From: Lottia gigantea
Lineage: Eukaryota > Mollusca > Gastropoda > Lottiidae
NCBI RefSeq assembly: GCF_000327385.1
Contig: NW_008708401.1
Location: forward strand, 2,811,165 to 2,875,164
DNA: 64,000 nt
Direction of reading: 5' to 3'
Part shown: positions 39,261 through 50,463 of the stretch, in pieces
How positions within the stretch are numbered: the first letter of the stretch is position 1
How the letters are laid out: the number at the start of each line of letters is the position of its first letter
Notes under the pieces: model-generated
The model's input: only the letters and a program-made list of their open reading frames with translations
Told to the model about the DNA's origin: nothing
Databases searched by the model: none
Translations under genes and position numbers: made by a program

Positions 39261-40378
39261 TGGCGGCACATAAAAGGTAATGAGTGGTCATCCTGTATAA
39301 ATGATAAGCATCTTTAACTTATCACCCACTATCTATTGACATTCGTGAAAACTTAGTTAGTGAAGAGATTTTAAGTTAACATGTAAACAATAAAAATAAT
39401 GAATAGTTAAAACTAAACAGCTGATTGTTTGATGCTTGTAAAGTTTCGATTCAACCGACTTGTCATTCTGAAACATTGAATTTTTAAGCTTAAAGTTGTA
39501 TTGTCTATTGTCTATTTGACCCAATTTCAAAAATACATACTATAATTCTACCGATTTTGTGGCTTTATGGTACTGACCCGAGTATTGCTATAACCCACTA
39601 GGCCACAATGACTCATTTGACCTGGTTTGAACTACTACTATACTAGTCTTGCAATTCTCTTGTGGCTCAAGACTGGGTGTCTGGTGGAGTATAGCAATTA
39701 ACAATACTAACAATCCATGAATTGTGAACCTAGGTTGTAGGAGGATGAACAAAACGATGTAACGCATGTAACAGATCATTGTTGTTGATATACAGGTCTG
39801 GGTCTGTGCATGAAAATATACAGCTGTGATGACAGAAGCACAAAAATAAGACATTAAAATTAATCCTTTCCTTGTTGACATTTGCCTTTCGATTTATTTA
39901 GTAATGTTCTACTATTGAATCGTGATTTACGTCAAACAATTCATGTCACTATTGATGCTTTTTGTTTACGTTTCGTGTTTCGAAACCGTGAGACATTCAC
40001 CTTTCATTTCTGAACCAGAACGCAAAGTTTTTTTTTTTTGGAAACGAGTAAGCTTGTGTATAGGTCTCTGGTATGATCCAATCCCTTATACAGATTTATC
40101 GCCCCTTGCCTTCCCTTGAAGACTATAGGTAGCCTATGATAATGACGACAATTCTCATTATTCGTTATCGACTAATTTCTATAAGGCTGGGGCTATTTAG
40201 CAGTATTTTAGTGATAAAGAAATTTTGGATACGGATATGGATCATGTTCCTTTAGCAGCACAACGGTACGATAATTATTCACATCTAGTCGTTGCTTGAA
40301 CAATCCCGTATTCTCGTCATAAGAGACTAATAACCTCCCTTGGCAGACAATACGTCACCATTCGATATATCAAATCAA

Positions 40379-40665
40379 GTCGACTTCAAAACTACTATTT
40401 GCCCCGTTTTGAAACTTTAGGATTAGGATAAATATTAAGATGAATAAATATTTTTTAGATTCTACTATGTAGTAGCTCGGAATTTCTGTTTTTAATTCGA
40501 AAACTCGATCTGAAATACCAAATTAAGCTTTTTTCACAAGTGACATATCACGTTTGTCGACATCATAACTACTATTAACCCCGTTTTGCCACTTTTAGAT
40601 TAAGATAAATATTACGATAAATAAATATTCTTTAGATTCCACTAGGTGTAGTATCTCGGAATTTA
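40379..40665. repeat. ~177-bp subterminal satellite, left block
   Basis: Two units start with GTCGAC at 40379 and 40556, each with the CCCCGTTTTG, TTAGATTAAGATAAATATTA-like and TTTAGATTC-ACTA-GTGTAGTA blocks in order. The same unit occurs twice more in the same orientation at 47262 and 47430, beyond the duplicated block. Confidence 0.85.
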
Positions 40666-41059
40666 AACCTGGCTCCGCCACTGCTTCTGTGGTGGCAAGT
40701 GTTCCTCATGTACCCCAAATGGCACCGTTACTGATTCACCCGACCTTTAAAATGATGTCCCCATACCCTACTCCTTCCGCCCCCATGCCACTAGTATACT
40801 CTATAAGATGCTCCACCCCTCCCCTCTCGGCGAATTATATAATATATTTCTTCTAACCTATCATTTATAAATGCCCCTATAAATGCCCCCGCCCCTCCTA
40901 TCCTTCATTCTTTTTATAGATGACCCCACCCCATTATTTTTTAAAAGTTAAAAATTTGGTTAAGGGAGAAAATAAGGGATGAATTGTGCTCAGTGTAGTA
41001 CAATAGTGATTAGAAACCTCAAACTCACCATTGTTGAAAAAATATTGATGAACAGATCT

Positions 41060-41604
41060 CTCTAGTCAGTTCGAAAATTCTTGATTGAGTACGTTCGATT
41101 TGTCTACTAATTAAGGCTTGCTTCTACAGTTTTATACAGATAGAAAGTACGACCAATCGAACAAATCACAAATCACAACTTGGATGTGAGCTGAAATCAT
41201 GGGTTAAGAAATAAAAGCTACTGTATGTAACTAAGGAGTTCATTGTTGAATGAAGAGATTATGGGCTAAAGAACCTTGCTGGGAGAGACTTTCACCGTTA
41301 TAAGGTATGTAATTGTTGCTTATATTGTCTTTATTCATTGAAAACCACATAGTCAGATGGGGCAATTAACCGAGGCTTTTTTTTTTTAAAAAAAAAACAT
41401 TGGTCTTTGGACAACCCAAAAAAGAATCAGAAACTGGCGCTCTAAGAGCAAAGATTTTCTCCATTGCTAATATATGTCCGTTCACCTTGTCGCTTTACTT
41501 ACACGGTGTTTTCTTTCCATATTTCAGATGTTTGCTCAGCTTGGTGGCACATGAGTGACTTCGTTGTTATAACCATCTCTAAATGGAAATAATTTTATGA
41601 AGTC
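41060..41604 (+). repeat. 5' module of copy B, homologous to 23688-23918
   Basis: 41060-41307 aligns with the module at 23688 and ends in the same GTTATAAG / GTATGTAA donor-like junction. An acceptor-like TATTTCAG follows at ~41520-41527, then a short segment reaching the start of the duplicated unit at 41605. There is no open frame comparable to copy A (an ATG right after the acceptor stops after eight codons), so if transcribed it is probably non-coding. Confidence 0.5.
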
Positions 41605-44127
41605 TTATAAAAAGGTAGGTGGGTGTTTGAGTAGGTTGGTTGCGTTCGTGTAGGAATATTTCCGGTGTGTGCTCGAACGGAGAGGCGATTAGAAAGCGCA
41701 CAGTTCTGCAAATCTATGTCCCTGTTCCTTTGGAGAACGGTTTATGGACGTGCTATCTCGCTCTCTGAGTCTCCGATATGACCGGTGGACGTATGATGTG
41801 TGTGTGTTGGTACGAGGTTTAGTTGCCCCATTGCTCCGGCCAGAGTCATCGACCAGTGAAGTGGATTAGCTGGTACCTTGTATTGTCCGAGACGGCTTGT
41901 GAGCGAATGATCCACTGCCTCGTATCCAACACGGGTGTTGCTGGTTTTGAGAGGGTCATGGAGGTGGCAAATTGGGTGGGCATAACACTGAAAGACGACC
42001 AGGATCCCGAGGCAGGGTCGCGGAATGCTACCGATAGCCGAACTGAACTGGTGCATACTGGAGGTATGGGTTTCCTGGTGGTGTTAGGTGTGATGTTATG
42101 CTTGAGTAGGTGTTAGGGTCGGATTATTAGGCATGGTTTTGCTAATAATCAATGTTAGGTAAAGCATCATCTCATACTGATATTAGCTCTATTGTAGCTA
42201 CCCCTTGCACCCACATCCGTTTCTCTCTCGTCAAAGTTAAGCTTGTGTTAGGTACGGTTAGGTTGCTCCAGATTTTGTGTTGTTTAACATAATTCTTTAG
42301 GTTGCTGGCCGGCGAATTATTTCCATCGATTTCCTTGTAGGACTTGGCTCGGCCATTAGGGCTAAGTTAGGGGCGTTAGAGATACGAATGTGGGATCATG
42401 TGAGGCTCTAAATCAAACTATACCATATAGTTTATAGAGATGATATTGACGGACTTGCTTAGAGACTTAGACTTTGAATTTGTGTTAGGATATGGCTGAT
42501 AGGATGGAGTTAGGGAATTGTTTTGAAAGTGTGTGATAGTGTGTGTTTGTATGCGTGTATATATTTATGTTTGACTGTCTACACATGCATGTGTTGAAGT
42601 CAAAGACGTTGGTATGGAGCTGTCATGTTGTGTTTTTGCTGATGCTTCACTACTAATGATCTCTCTATTTTTCTGTAAGGTGGTATGGCAATGGCTATTC
42701 TATGCATAGAACGCCATTTGTACAGAGGATGTTGGCTCTCTGATACGGCGGTACGAATAATAAGTGTGTAGGGTTCGATTTAATCTTTTTTTAAAGTAAT
42801 TGTCATTAAGTTTTAATAAAGTTTGTATTAAATTCTAATGGTTACATTCATATTTTGTATTTGATTGGTTGTAACGTTGCTCAAAAGAGTCTGTTAAATG
42901 AGGGAATTTTACTTTTTCCTTTTTCCTTTTTCCGTTTTCCATGCACTGTTGCGGTGGTGGCCAAGTACTAATAATAACCCAACCCCTCTAATGTTAACCC
43001 CGAAATTCCCGAAACTAACAGAATCTTTTATTTTCCAATTCTTTCATAGGACGTTTATCTGCTTCCCTTGGTCGTTTGTATGGTTCCCTCGGTCGTTGAT
43101 TTGTTTGCCTTAATTGGACGAAGAATGTAACCACTTATTTAAAGATAGGACTTTTTGCTAAGTGTTAGGGTATAGGGTTAATATTTTCTATTAATTTAAA
43201 GTATTAATGATTTCCATGATCACGATTTTTATTTTTCTTGTTTCTTTTTCCATTTTCGTAATTTTGATTTTCATTGATTAAGATAATTTTTTCCATTTTC
43301 ATAATTTAGTCTTTAATTAACATGTTCCATTTATCATTTACACTTAACAGTAGGGATTTTAATAATTTAAATTATAAAGAGTTAAAGATATGGTTCAGTT
43401 AAGTGCTAGGAGTAGGAATTTTAGTGATTTAAATGTTAAAGATAGGGCAAGGTGCTAGGAGTAGAATTAAAGATAGGGCTCGGTTAGGTGCTAGGATGTT
43501 TTAGGGCCAAGTACCGTCGCTCCTCTTCTGACCTGTTACCTTGACTGTTATGATAAAGATGTGCCAGGATATGCTTATCCTACACAACACTAGCTTTCAT
43601 GTGATAACCTCATTTCTGACTACTTCCCCCACCAGCAGTAAGGTTCAGACTGCAGAATGGACATGCTGATGCTTTAAGAATGACGTGATGTAAGAGAACT
43701 TTATTTGGTGGCAGGGTATGCTTACTCTAAACCGACACCCCCACCCCCTTCCTACCTCCATTTTCATCAAGGCTGTAGAAAGAGCATGCTGACGCTCAAT
43801 ATTTGATGGTGTTGCAGGGTATGCTTACTCTGAATAAACACTGAGCCCCACCCTAGACCCCTCACCCACCCCTCCCTTATTTACTTTATCATATATATTG
43901 TTTTCCACAGAAGTAACTAATTAAATTTTTTTAGTTGTAGGCAAAAGAAACAACTTTAAATGATTAATAAATGAAATTTTCTTATATTGGTTTTTTTCTT
44001 TTCATTTTTCCCCTATTCATTTTGCTGATGGTCGTTTCAATGTTAGTTTTTGTGTTTTCGGTCCTATATTTCACCTGCTCTGTACACGGTGTACTGATCC
44101 CTTTCATCCTATTTTTATGTAATGAAA
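41605..44127 (+). repeat. Tandem segmental duplication, unit 1
   Basis: About 2.5 kb, nearly identical to 44234-46590 over its first ~1.1 kb and more diverged with small indels after that. It contains many GTTAGG-type words, a CTTTTTCC-rich tract near 42905, and three diverged internal copies of a segment with the GGGTATGCTTACTCT core (43567, 43716 and 43816). Overlapping open frames on both strands at 41742-42116 are not kept in frame between units, so I do not call a protein. Confidence 0.9.
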
Positions 44128-44233
44128 GTATGATGAATGCTAGCCAAGATATATGGTCAAAGGGATATTTATAATTTCATTCGATTTCATGGTATGAAAT
44201 GGTCAAGAATGAAATAACCAAAAGGGAAAAAGC

Positions 44234-46590
44234 CTTATAAAAAAAGGTAGGCGGGTTTTTGAGTAGGTTGGTTGGGTTCGTGTTGGAATATTTCCGGTGT
44301 GTGCTGGAACGGAGAGGCGATTAGAAAGCGCACAGTTTTGCAAATCTATGTCCCTGTTCCTTTGGAGAACGGTTTATGGACATGCTATCTCGCTCTCTGA
44401 GTCTCCGATATGACCGGTGGACGTATGATGTGTGTGTGTTAGTACGAGGTTTAGTTGCCCCATTGCTCCGGCCAGAGTCATCGACCAGTGAAGTGGATTA
44501 GCTGGTACCCTTGTATTGTCCGAGACGGCTTGTGAGCGAATGATCCACTGCCTCGTATCCAACACGGGTGTTGCTGGTTTTGAGAGGGTTATGGAGGTGG
44601 CAAATTGGGTGGGCATAACACTGAAAGACGACCAGGATCCCGAGGCAGGGTCGCGGAATGCTACCGATAGCCGAACTGAACTGGTGCATACTGGAGGTAT
44701 GGGTTTCCTGGTGGTGTTAGGTGTGATGTTATGCTTGAGTAGGTGTTAGGGTCGGATTATTAGGCATGGTTTTGCTAATAATCAATGTTAGGTAAAGCAT
44801 CATCTCATACTGATATTAGCTCTATTGTAGCTACCCCTTGCACCCACATCCGTTTCTCTCTCGTCAAAGTTAAGCTTGTGTTAGGTACGGTTAGGTTGCT
44901 CCAGATTTTGTGTTAGGTTTAACATAATTCTTTAGGTTGCTGGCCGGCGAATTATTTCCATCGATTTCCTTGTAGGACTTGGCTCGGCCATTAGGGCTAA
45001 GTTAGGGGCGTTAGAGATACGAATGTGGGATCATGTGAGGCTCTAAATCAAACTATACCATATAGTTTATAGAGATGATATTGACGGACTTGCTTAGAGA
45101 CTTAGACTTTGAATTTGTGTTAGGATATGGCTGATAGGATGGAGTTAGGGAATTGTTTTGAAAGTGTGTGATAGTGTGTGTTTGTATGCGTGTATATATT
45201 TATGTTTGACTGTCTACACATGCATGTGTTGAAGTCAAAGACATTGGTATGGAGCTGTCATGTTGTGTTTTTGCTGATGCTTCACTACTACTATTTTTCT
45301 GTAAGGTGGTATGGCAATGGCTATTCTATGCATAGAACGCCATTTGTACAGAGGATGTTGGCTCTCTGATACGGCGGTACGAATAATAAGTGTGTAGGTG
45401 TAGGGTTCGATCTAATCTTTTTTTAAAAGTAATTTAAGTTTTAATAAATTTCGTATTAAATTCTAATGGTTACATTCATATTTTGTATTTGATTGGTTGT
45501 AACGTTGCACAAAAGAGTCTGTTAAATGAGGGAATTTTACTCTTTCCTTTTTCCTTTTTCCGTGCACTGTTGCGGTGGTGGCCAAGTACTAATAATAACC
45601 CAACCCCTCTAATGTTAACCCCGAATTCCCGAAACTAACAGAAGCTTTTATTTTCCAATTCTTTCCCGTGGACGTTTGTATGGTTCCCTCGGTCGTTTAT
45701 TTGGTTGCTTTGGACGAAGAATGTAACCACTTCTTTAAAGATATGACTTTTTGCTAAGTGTTAGGGTATAGGGTTAATATTTTCTATTAATTTAAAGTAT
45801 TAATGATTTTTATGATCACGATTGTTATTTTTCTTGTTTCTTTTTTCATTTTCATAATTTTGATTTTCATTGATTAAGATAATTTTTTTTTCATTTTCAT
45901 AATTTAGTCTTTAATTAACTTGTTCCATTTTTCATTTACACTTAACAGTAGGGATTTTAATAATTTAAATGTTAAAGATAGGGCAAGGTGCTAGGAGTAG
46001 AGCTAAAGATAGGGCTCGGTTAGGTGCTATGATGTTTTAGGGCCAAGTACCGTCGCTCCTCTTCTGTACAAGGGTATGCTTATCCTACACAACACTAGCT
46101 TTCATGTGATAACCTCATTTCTGATTACTTCCCCAGCCAGCAGTAAGGTTCAGACTGCAGAATGGACATGCTGATGCTTTAAGAATGATGTGATGCAATA
46201 AAACTTAATTTGGTGGCAGGGTATGCTTACTCTAAACCGACACACCCACCTCCTTCCTACCTCCATTTTCATCAAGGCTGTAGAAAGAGCATGCTGACGC
46301 TCAATATTTGATGGTGTTGCAGGGTATGCTTACTCTGAATAAACACTGAGCCCCACCCTAGACCCCCCCCCCCCCACACCCTTATTTACTTTATTATTTA
46401 TTTATTTTTTTAGTTGTAGGTAAAAGAACCAACTTTAAATGAATAATAAATGAAATTTTCTTATATTGTTTTTTTCTTTTCATTTTCTCCTATTCATTTT
46501 ACTGATCGTTTCAAGGTTTTGTGTTTTCGTTCCTATATTTCACCTGCTCGGTACACGGTGTACTGATCCCTTTCATTCTATTTTTAGGTA
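44234..46590 (+). repeat. Tandem segmental duplication, unit 2
   Basis: Second copy of the unit at 41605, at a period of ~2.63 kb, separated by a ~106-base spacer. Both units begin TTATAAAAA(AA)GGTAGG-GGGT and end in CGGTGTACTGATCCCTTTCA. Unit 2 carries several deletions in its 3' half. High identity indicates a recent event. Confidence 0.9.
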
Positions 46591-47261
46591 ACGGATGGAA
46601 ATGATAACCAACGACAACCAAACCAATTTGACTTTAATTGACTATTACATTAATGTTTTTGAGATTTTACTGGCTATTAACTATGACTTTGATATGAATT
46701 TCAGAAAACATCCCCTGAATTCAATCAATGGTTTAGATATTGAAAAGCTACGAGATCTACGCTATGGCTACCAGAAACCAAGCCTATCCGTAGGGTGTTG
46801 TAAATAAAGATTTTTTTCAATTATCCATAACCATGTATAACTATGCTCACCCTTTTGTGCTACACACAATCTCACCCTCGAATCTCAACGTTCTGAGATT
46901 CTGTGTTGGAGGAAATGTAAGGTTTGCTAAGGTTAGGATTTGTGTAGGGCTCACGTGGGTTTTGATTAGGTTCGTGTAAGAGGTTGTAGGGACTAAACTT
47001 GCTTGTGTTAAGGTGATCATAGGTATTTGAAACAAGATAACCTTTATTTACAAGATAATAAAGAACTATATTTGATACAGTTAACAATACACGTTATAGT
47101 ACTAAAATATCAACATTTTTACATTTTCAATGATATAACATTTTCTTCTGGCGCAAATAAACAAGTTATATGACTAGTGTGTTGGATTATCGATACAGCA
47201 GAAAATAACGATTGCATCCACATCTTGTCTAGTAGAAATTCAGAAGCTGTAAGTCAAGGTT
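46591..47261. other. Spacer after the duplication, no gene recognised
   Basis: A 70-codon open frame at 46595-46807 has no recognisable motif. 46860-47030 is again rich in GTTAGG-like words, so the diverged repeat may extend to here. Confidence 0.35.
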
Positions 47262-47464
47262 GTCGACTTCATAACTACTATTTACCCCGTTTTGTCACTT
47301 TTAGATTAAGATAAATATTACGATAAATGAATATTCTTTAGATTCTACTAGGTGTAGTAGCTGGGATATTCTGCTTTAAATCTGAAATACTCACATTAAG
47401 CTTTTTTTCATAAGTAAAATATCACGTTTGTCGACATCAAAACTATAATTAACCCCGTTTTGCA
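47262..47464. repeat. ~170-bp satellite, right block
   Basis: One full and one partial unit of the satellite at 40379, starting at GTCGAC in 47262 and 47430, in the same orientation. Together the two blocks bracket the duplicated region. Confidence 0.85.
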
Positions 47465-47601
47465 GAGTGTGATCGAAGATCGAACCAGGTGGTGGCTGGT
47501 TCATGTTCTATTAGTATTATCATCGTACCTTTGCTAAAGGAACATGCTGGGACATAGAACTGTATGAAGGCCATGGCTTTCATGCGTCATGGGCTTATTG
47601 C

Positions 47602-48004
47602 CAGTGGCGGCACCAGTGGTAAAAAAAATTGGTTTGCACCCCCAATTGTACCCCCACTTTATTTTCAACAAATCTAATTGTCTACCTTTTTTCTCCAAAA
47701 TATTATGTGTCAGAATGCACAAAATCAATTCATTTTTTTTTAAATTTTCTTTATAGAACCCTCTAAGACGCTATATGAGAGGCTTGCGACTATTACATCA
47801 CCACAGAGTAGCCAAAATTTGAATTCAGACTCAGCAGTTGTCCCCCCATTGAGTCAGTTTGTACCCCCTGTCTCGGAAGGCTGGAACGAGATTTCTGGAA
47901 AAGTTACAGAAAGTTGAATTTCGTAATTTAAATGGCATATAATAACTTAAATATTTTCAACTATCTAGTTAAAGGGAGGTAATTATTACTTTTGGTATTA
48001 TGGA
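47602..48004. mobile_element. Left end of a hAT-like element
   Basis: It starts CAGTGGCGGCACCAG, a typical hAT terminus, followed by sequence rich in runs of C and A. No matching right end was found before the next element terminus at 48005, so only one end is supported. Confidence 0.35.
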
Positions 48005-48576
48005 CAGGCCCGTAGCCTGACGTGCAATCGATGGGGGCAATTTAGCAAAGCACCTTGACAGACGATTAAACGTCGGGAAATGGACTTTCATGGAGTATTT
48101 TAGATTCGATATCATTTTTGTTAAAACACACAAGTTATAATAGGTTACATTTTTATTGCCGTTTTAGTTTAAACGTAGTCGGGTATGTTTTATGGCAAAA
48201 CGTTGAACAAATACGTCCAAGTTAATTTTCTGGGTACGCTTCCTGTTGAAGACTAGAAGAACAAGATTGCGCTGGCGAAGCTGAGTCATAGATCGTCGTT
48301 GTGGTGAGTCAACGCGAGTAAGAGTTGAAAAGCTGCTTTCACACACAGCGGTACTAGAACCGAATTTGGCAACGCTTTCAGCCAGTGCATATAATTTAGG
48401 GAAAGTCAATTTCTGCTCGTATAGTTTTTGAAGATCAAGATTGGAGTCCTCCTTTTCTGTCTTGGCAACGTTATCTTGGAAAAATTGTTTTGACACCTCA
48501 ATTGTTATGCTTCTCGAGGCCCTTTTCCAGTATCACCTACAGCATGCTTCCAATCTGTGTAGCCTTCAGTGATGAA
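48005..48576 (-). pseudogene. Internally deleted hAT transposase
   Basis: On the minus strand, 48576-48520 encodes a TTF/ZMYM-type zinc-finger-like piece (FITEGYTDWKHAVGDTGKG). Only about 25 bases later, in another frame, an open frame (48496-48164) encodes the C-terminal hAT dimerisation region, with the family signature CESSFSTLTRVDSPQRRSMT. Full hAT transposases have several hundred residues between these parts, so this is a deletion derivative. A terminus-like CAGGCCCGTAGCC sits at 48005, just past the C-terminal end. The opposite end was not found. Confidence 0.75.
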
Positions 48577-50412
48577 TTTTTTTTTTTATGCATCCTCAGC
48601 TAAGTATTAACAGAAAGATATTTAAAAACAGATCTTAAGTAGGCCTACAGTTAGGAATACTTAGTATTTTGTTGAACCATTTCGCATAACGCAGCCCTGA
48701 AAGCCATAACCTTATTTTTCGTTACGTATAATCAAAATATCGAAATACTCATCATATGATCGACAATGCAAGAGCAGCTGACTGGTGCACTTACTACACC
48801 CTAAAATGCCTGACCAGAATGATCACTGTTTGCTATTCACTCAGACTCAGTTACCTGCCCCTCCTATTGACTCAGGAAAAAGAAAAGGTGTATTTTAAAA
48901 AAGTGACCGGTACATTTTTCCTTCTTCTGGTTATTTCCGACACGAGTAAATCTTCTGATGCTGGAATACGTTGGACAGCTTTCGGACAAATACTTAAGTT
49001 TCCCCCAGAATTTGAGAGATAGTTCCTCCCTTCGAAGAGAAAGGGTTTCTCTCCCACCTCCTGAAGTAGCACCTGATATATGAGAAGTTGAAGTTTTACC
49101 AGAGGTGTTACCAAATTAATTCAATGATTCTTTATCTATAGGCCTATTTGGCGTGAACTCCATATCCTTAAAACTCATTGGGGCAGAAAGGCATTTAATA
49201 TCAGCCGTGAACCAACTTTCATAACCCAGTTCGTTTTAACCAAGGCTAAATAACCATCTTCAGTTTTATTCCATTTCTCTTTCTTGACATTAACAGTTGT
49301 TTTTTTTTTCTCCTTTCAAAACCCAACCTCATGACTTTCATACAATCATAGAATTATACTGACATACAGTTCTATAATACAATCGAAAGGGATAATGTGA
49401 ACTTTGTGATTAAGACCGGAAGTCATCGCAAGCAGCTGTAGGCAAAACGAAGTGCACCATATTTATGGCTACTGTTTTTATTTCTTTCGTAATGTCAAAT
49501 TAACACAATGGGTCTGTCATGCAATAAAGATAGTAAATTAGATACAGTTCTGTCAATCACATGGTGTAAATGATATCTTTGCTACATTTTTATTTGACAA
49601 CAGGAACAGTTTTTGTGAGTGCGTGGGCAATTCGGGTTATTCAGAGCATTTCCTTCAAACATAAATAACAAAAATTCGTGACGTTTACCAAGCATGATAA
49701 GCTGGGGGCTCAATAATATAATCCGAATGATGTCAAATATCTAAAAATAGAAAGTGATACCTCTCAACATCCTCAAACAAAAAAGGGCTTGGTAATGTGG
49801 GACAATCTGGAGGAGCTGACATGTGGCAAATTACATTTAACACACTGATTTTAATATATCAACATTTCACTAGGTAGGCCACATTATAAACAAACTGAAA
49901 AACTGTGCTTGTCAAGATTTGACCAGGCCAAAGCCAAAGGAGTGGTCTGTTGTGAGGTAATATATCTTATATAATGTGATTCAATATAATTGAACCCTCC
50001 AGCTGTATTGATTGAATTATGATAGATCTCTCAATTGAGAAATAAGCTCACAGTGGAAATATTTCATGTTGAAATTGAGATTGATTAGGGGATTTAAAAG
50101 CTTAAAAATGCAGACATTCAGATAATAAGTGAGTCATTGTGCAATATTTTGAAATTGATGTAAGTGGATATACCTAAATGCTTTAAGTTCAAAGTTTATC
50201 ATTTTAGCTTCTAGGGCTGTGTTTGTCAAATATCATTCCCCATATTGAAAAATTTCCATTTTGCTGGGTGTTGAAATCATTTTTACAAGTGTTGAAATTA
50301 TATCTTCATATTATTCAGTGACTTTGATTGTTTAAACATGTGTTATTGCTAACCTAGTGATCTACAAATCTACACACCAATCATAATTTATGAAAAAAAT
50401 CCTTTATTACAG
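48577..50412. other. SARM1 upstream region
   Basis: It probably contains the N-terminal side of the hAT remnant and then the SARM1 promoter. A possible non-coding exon ends at a GAG/GTAATA donor at 49956. Neither that exon nor a core promoter can be supported firmly. Open frames near 48756-49114 on both strands are unrecognised. Confidence 0.35.
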
Positions 50413-50463
50413 AGCTATATTGTCAAGGTTTTACTATAACCTGATTGAAGATGATCAAAAGTC

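Larger units (their letters stand above)
37797..40683. mobile_element. Non-autonomous hAT-like element with 8-bp target duplication
   Basis: The left end begins CAGTGGCTCCAGCACC and the right end finishes GGCTCCGCCACTG, so both termini read CAGTGGC inward, a hAT-type end. The flanks are CTTCTGTT (37789-37796) and CTTCTGTG (40684-40691), 7 of 8 identical, the 8-bp duplication size of hAT elements. No transposase frame is seen inside. The element carries a nested short element at 38544, a 170-bp tandem repeat, and subterminal ~177-bp repeats at its right end. Inverted termini beyond the first 7 bases are poorly matched, so the call is tentative. Confidence 0.4.

Noticed and set aside
41742-42116. 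Overlapping ~100-codon open frames on both strands in unit 1, with partial partners at 44374-44749
   Set aside because: The unit 2 copies are shifted by a single-base difference and shortened, and neither strand shows a recognisable domain. The repeat itself explains the shared open frames.
46595-46807. 70-codon plus-strand open frame after the duplicated unit, just past a TTTTTAG acceptor-like site
   Set aside because: No motif, no donor or partner exon, and the equivalent segment after unit 1 does not carry the frame.
48872-49114. 80-codon minus-strand frame upstream of the hAT remnant
   Set aside because: It could be the transposase N-terminus but has no zinc-finger pattern that I can recognise.
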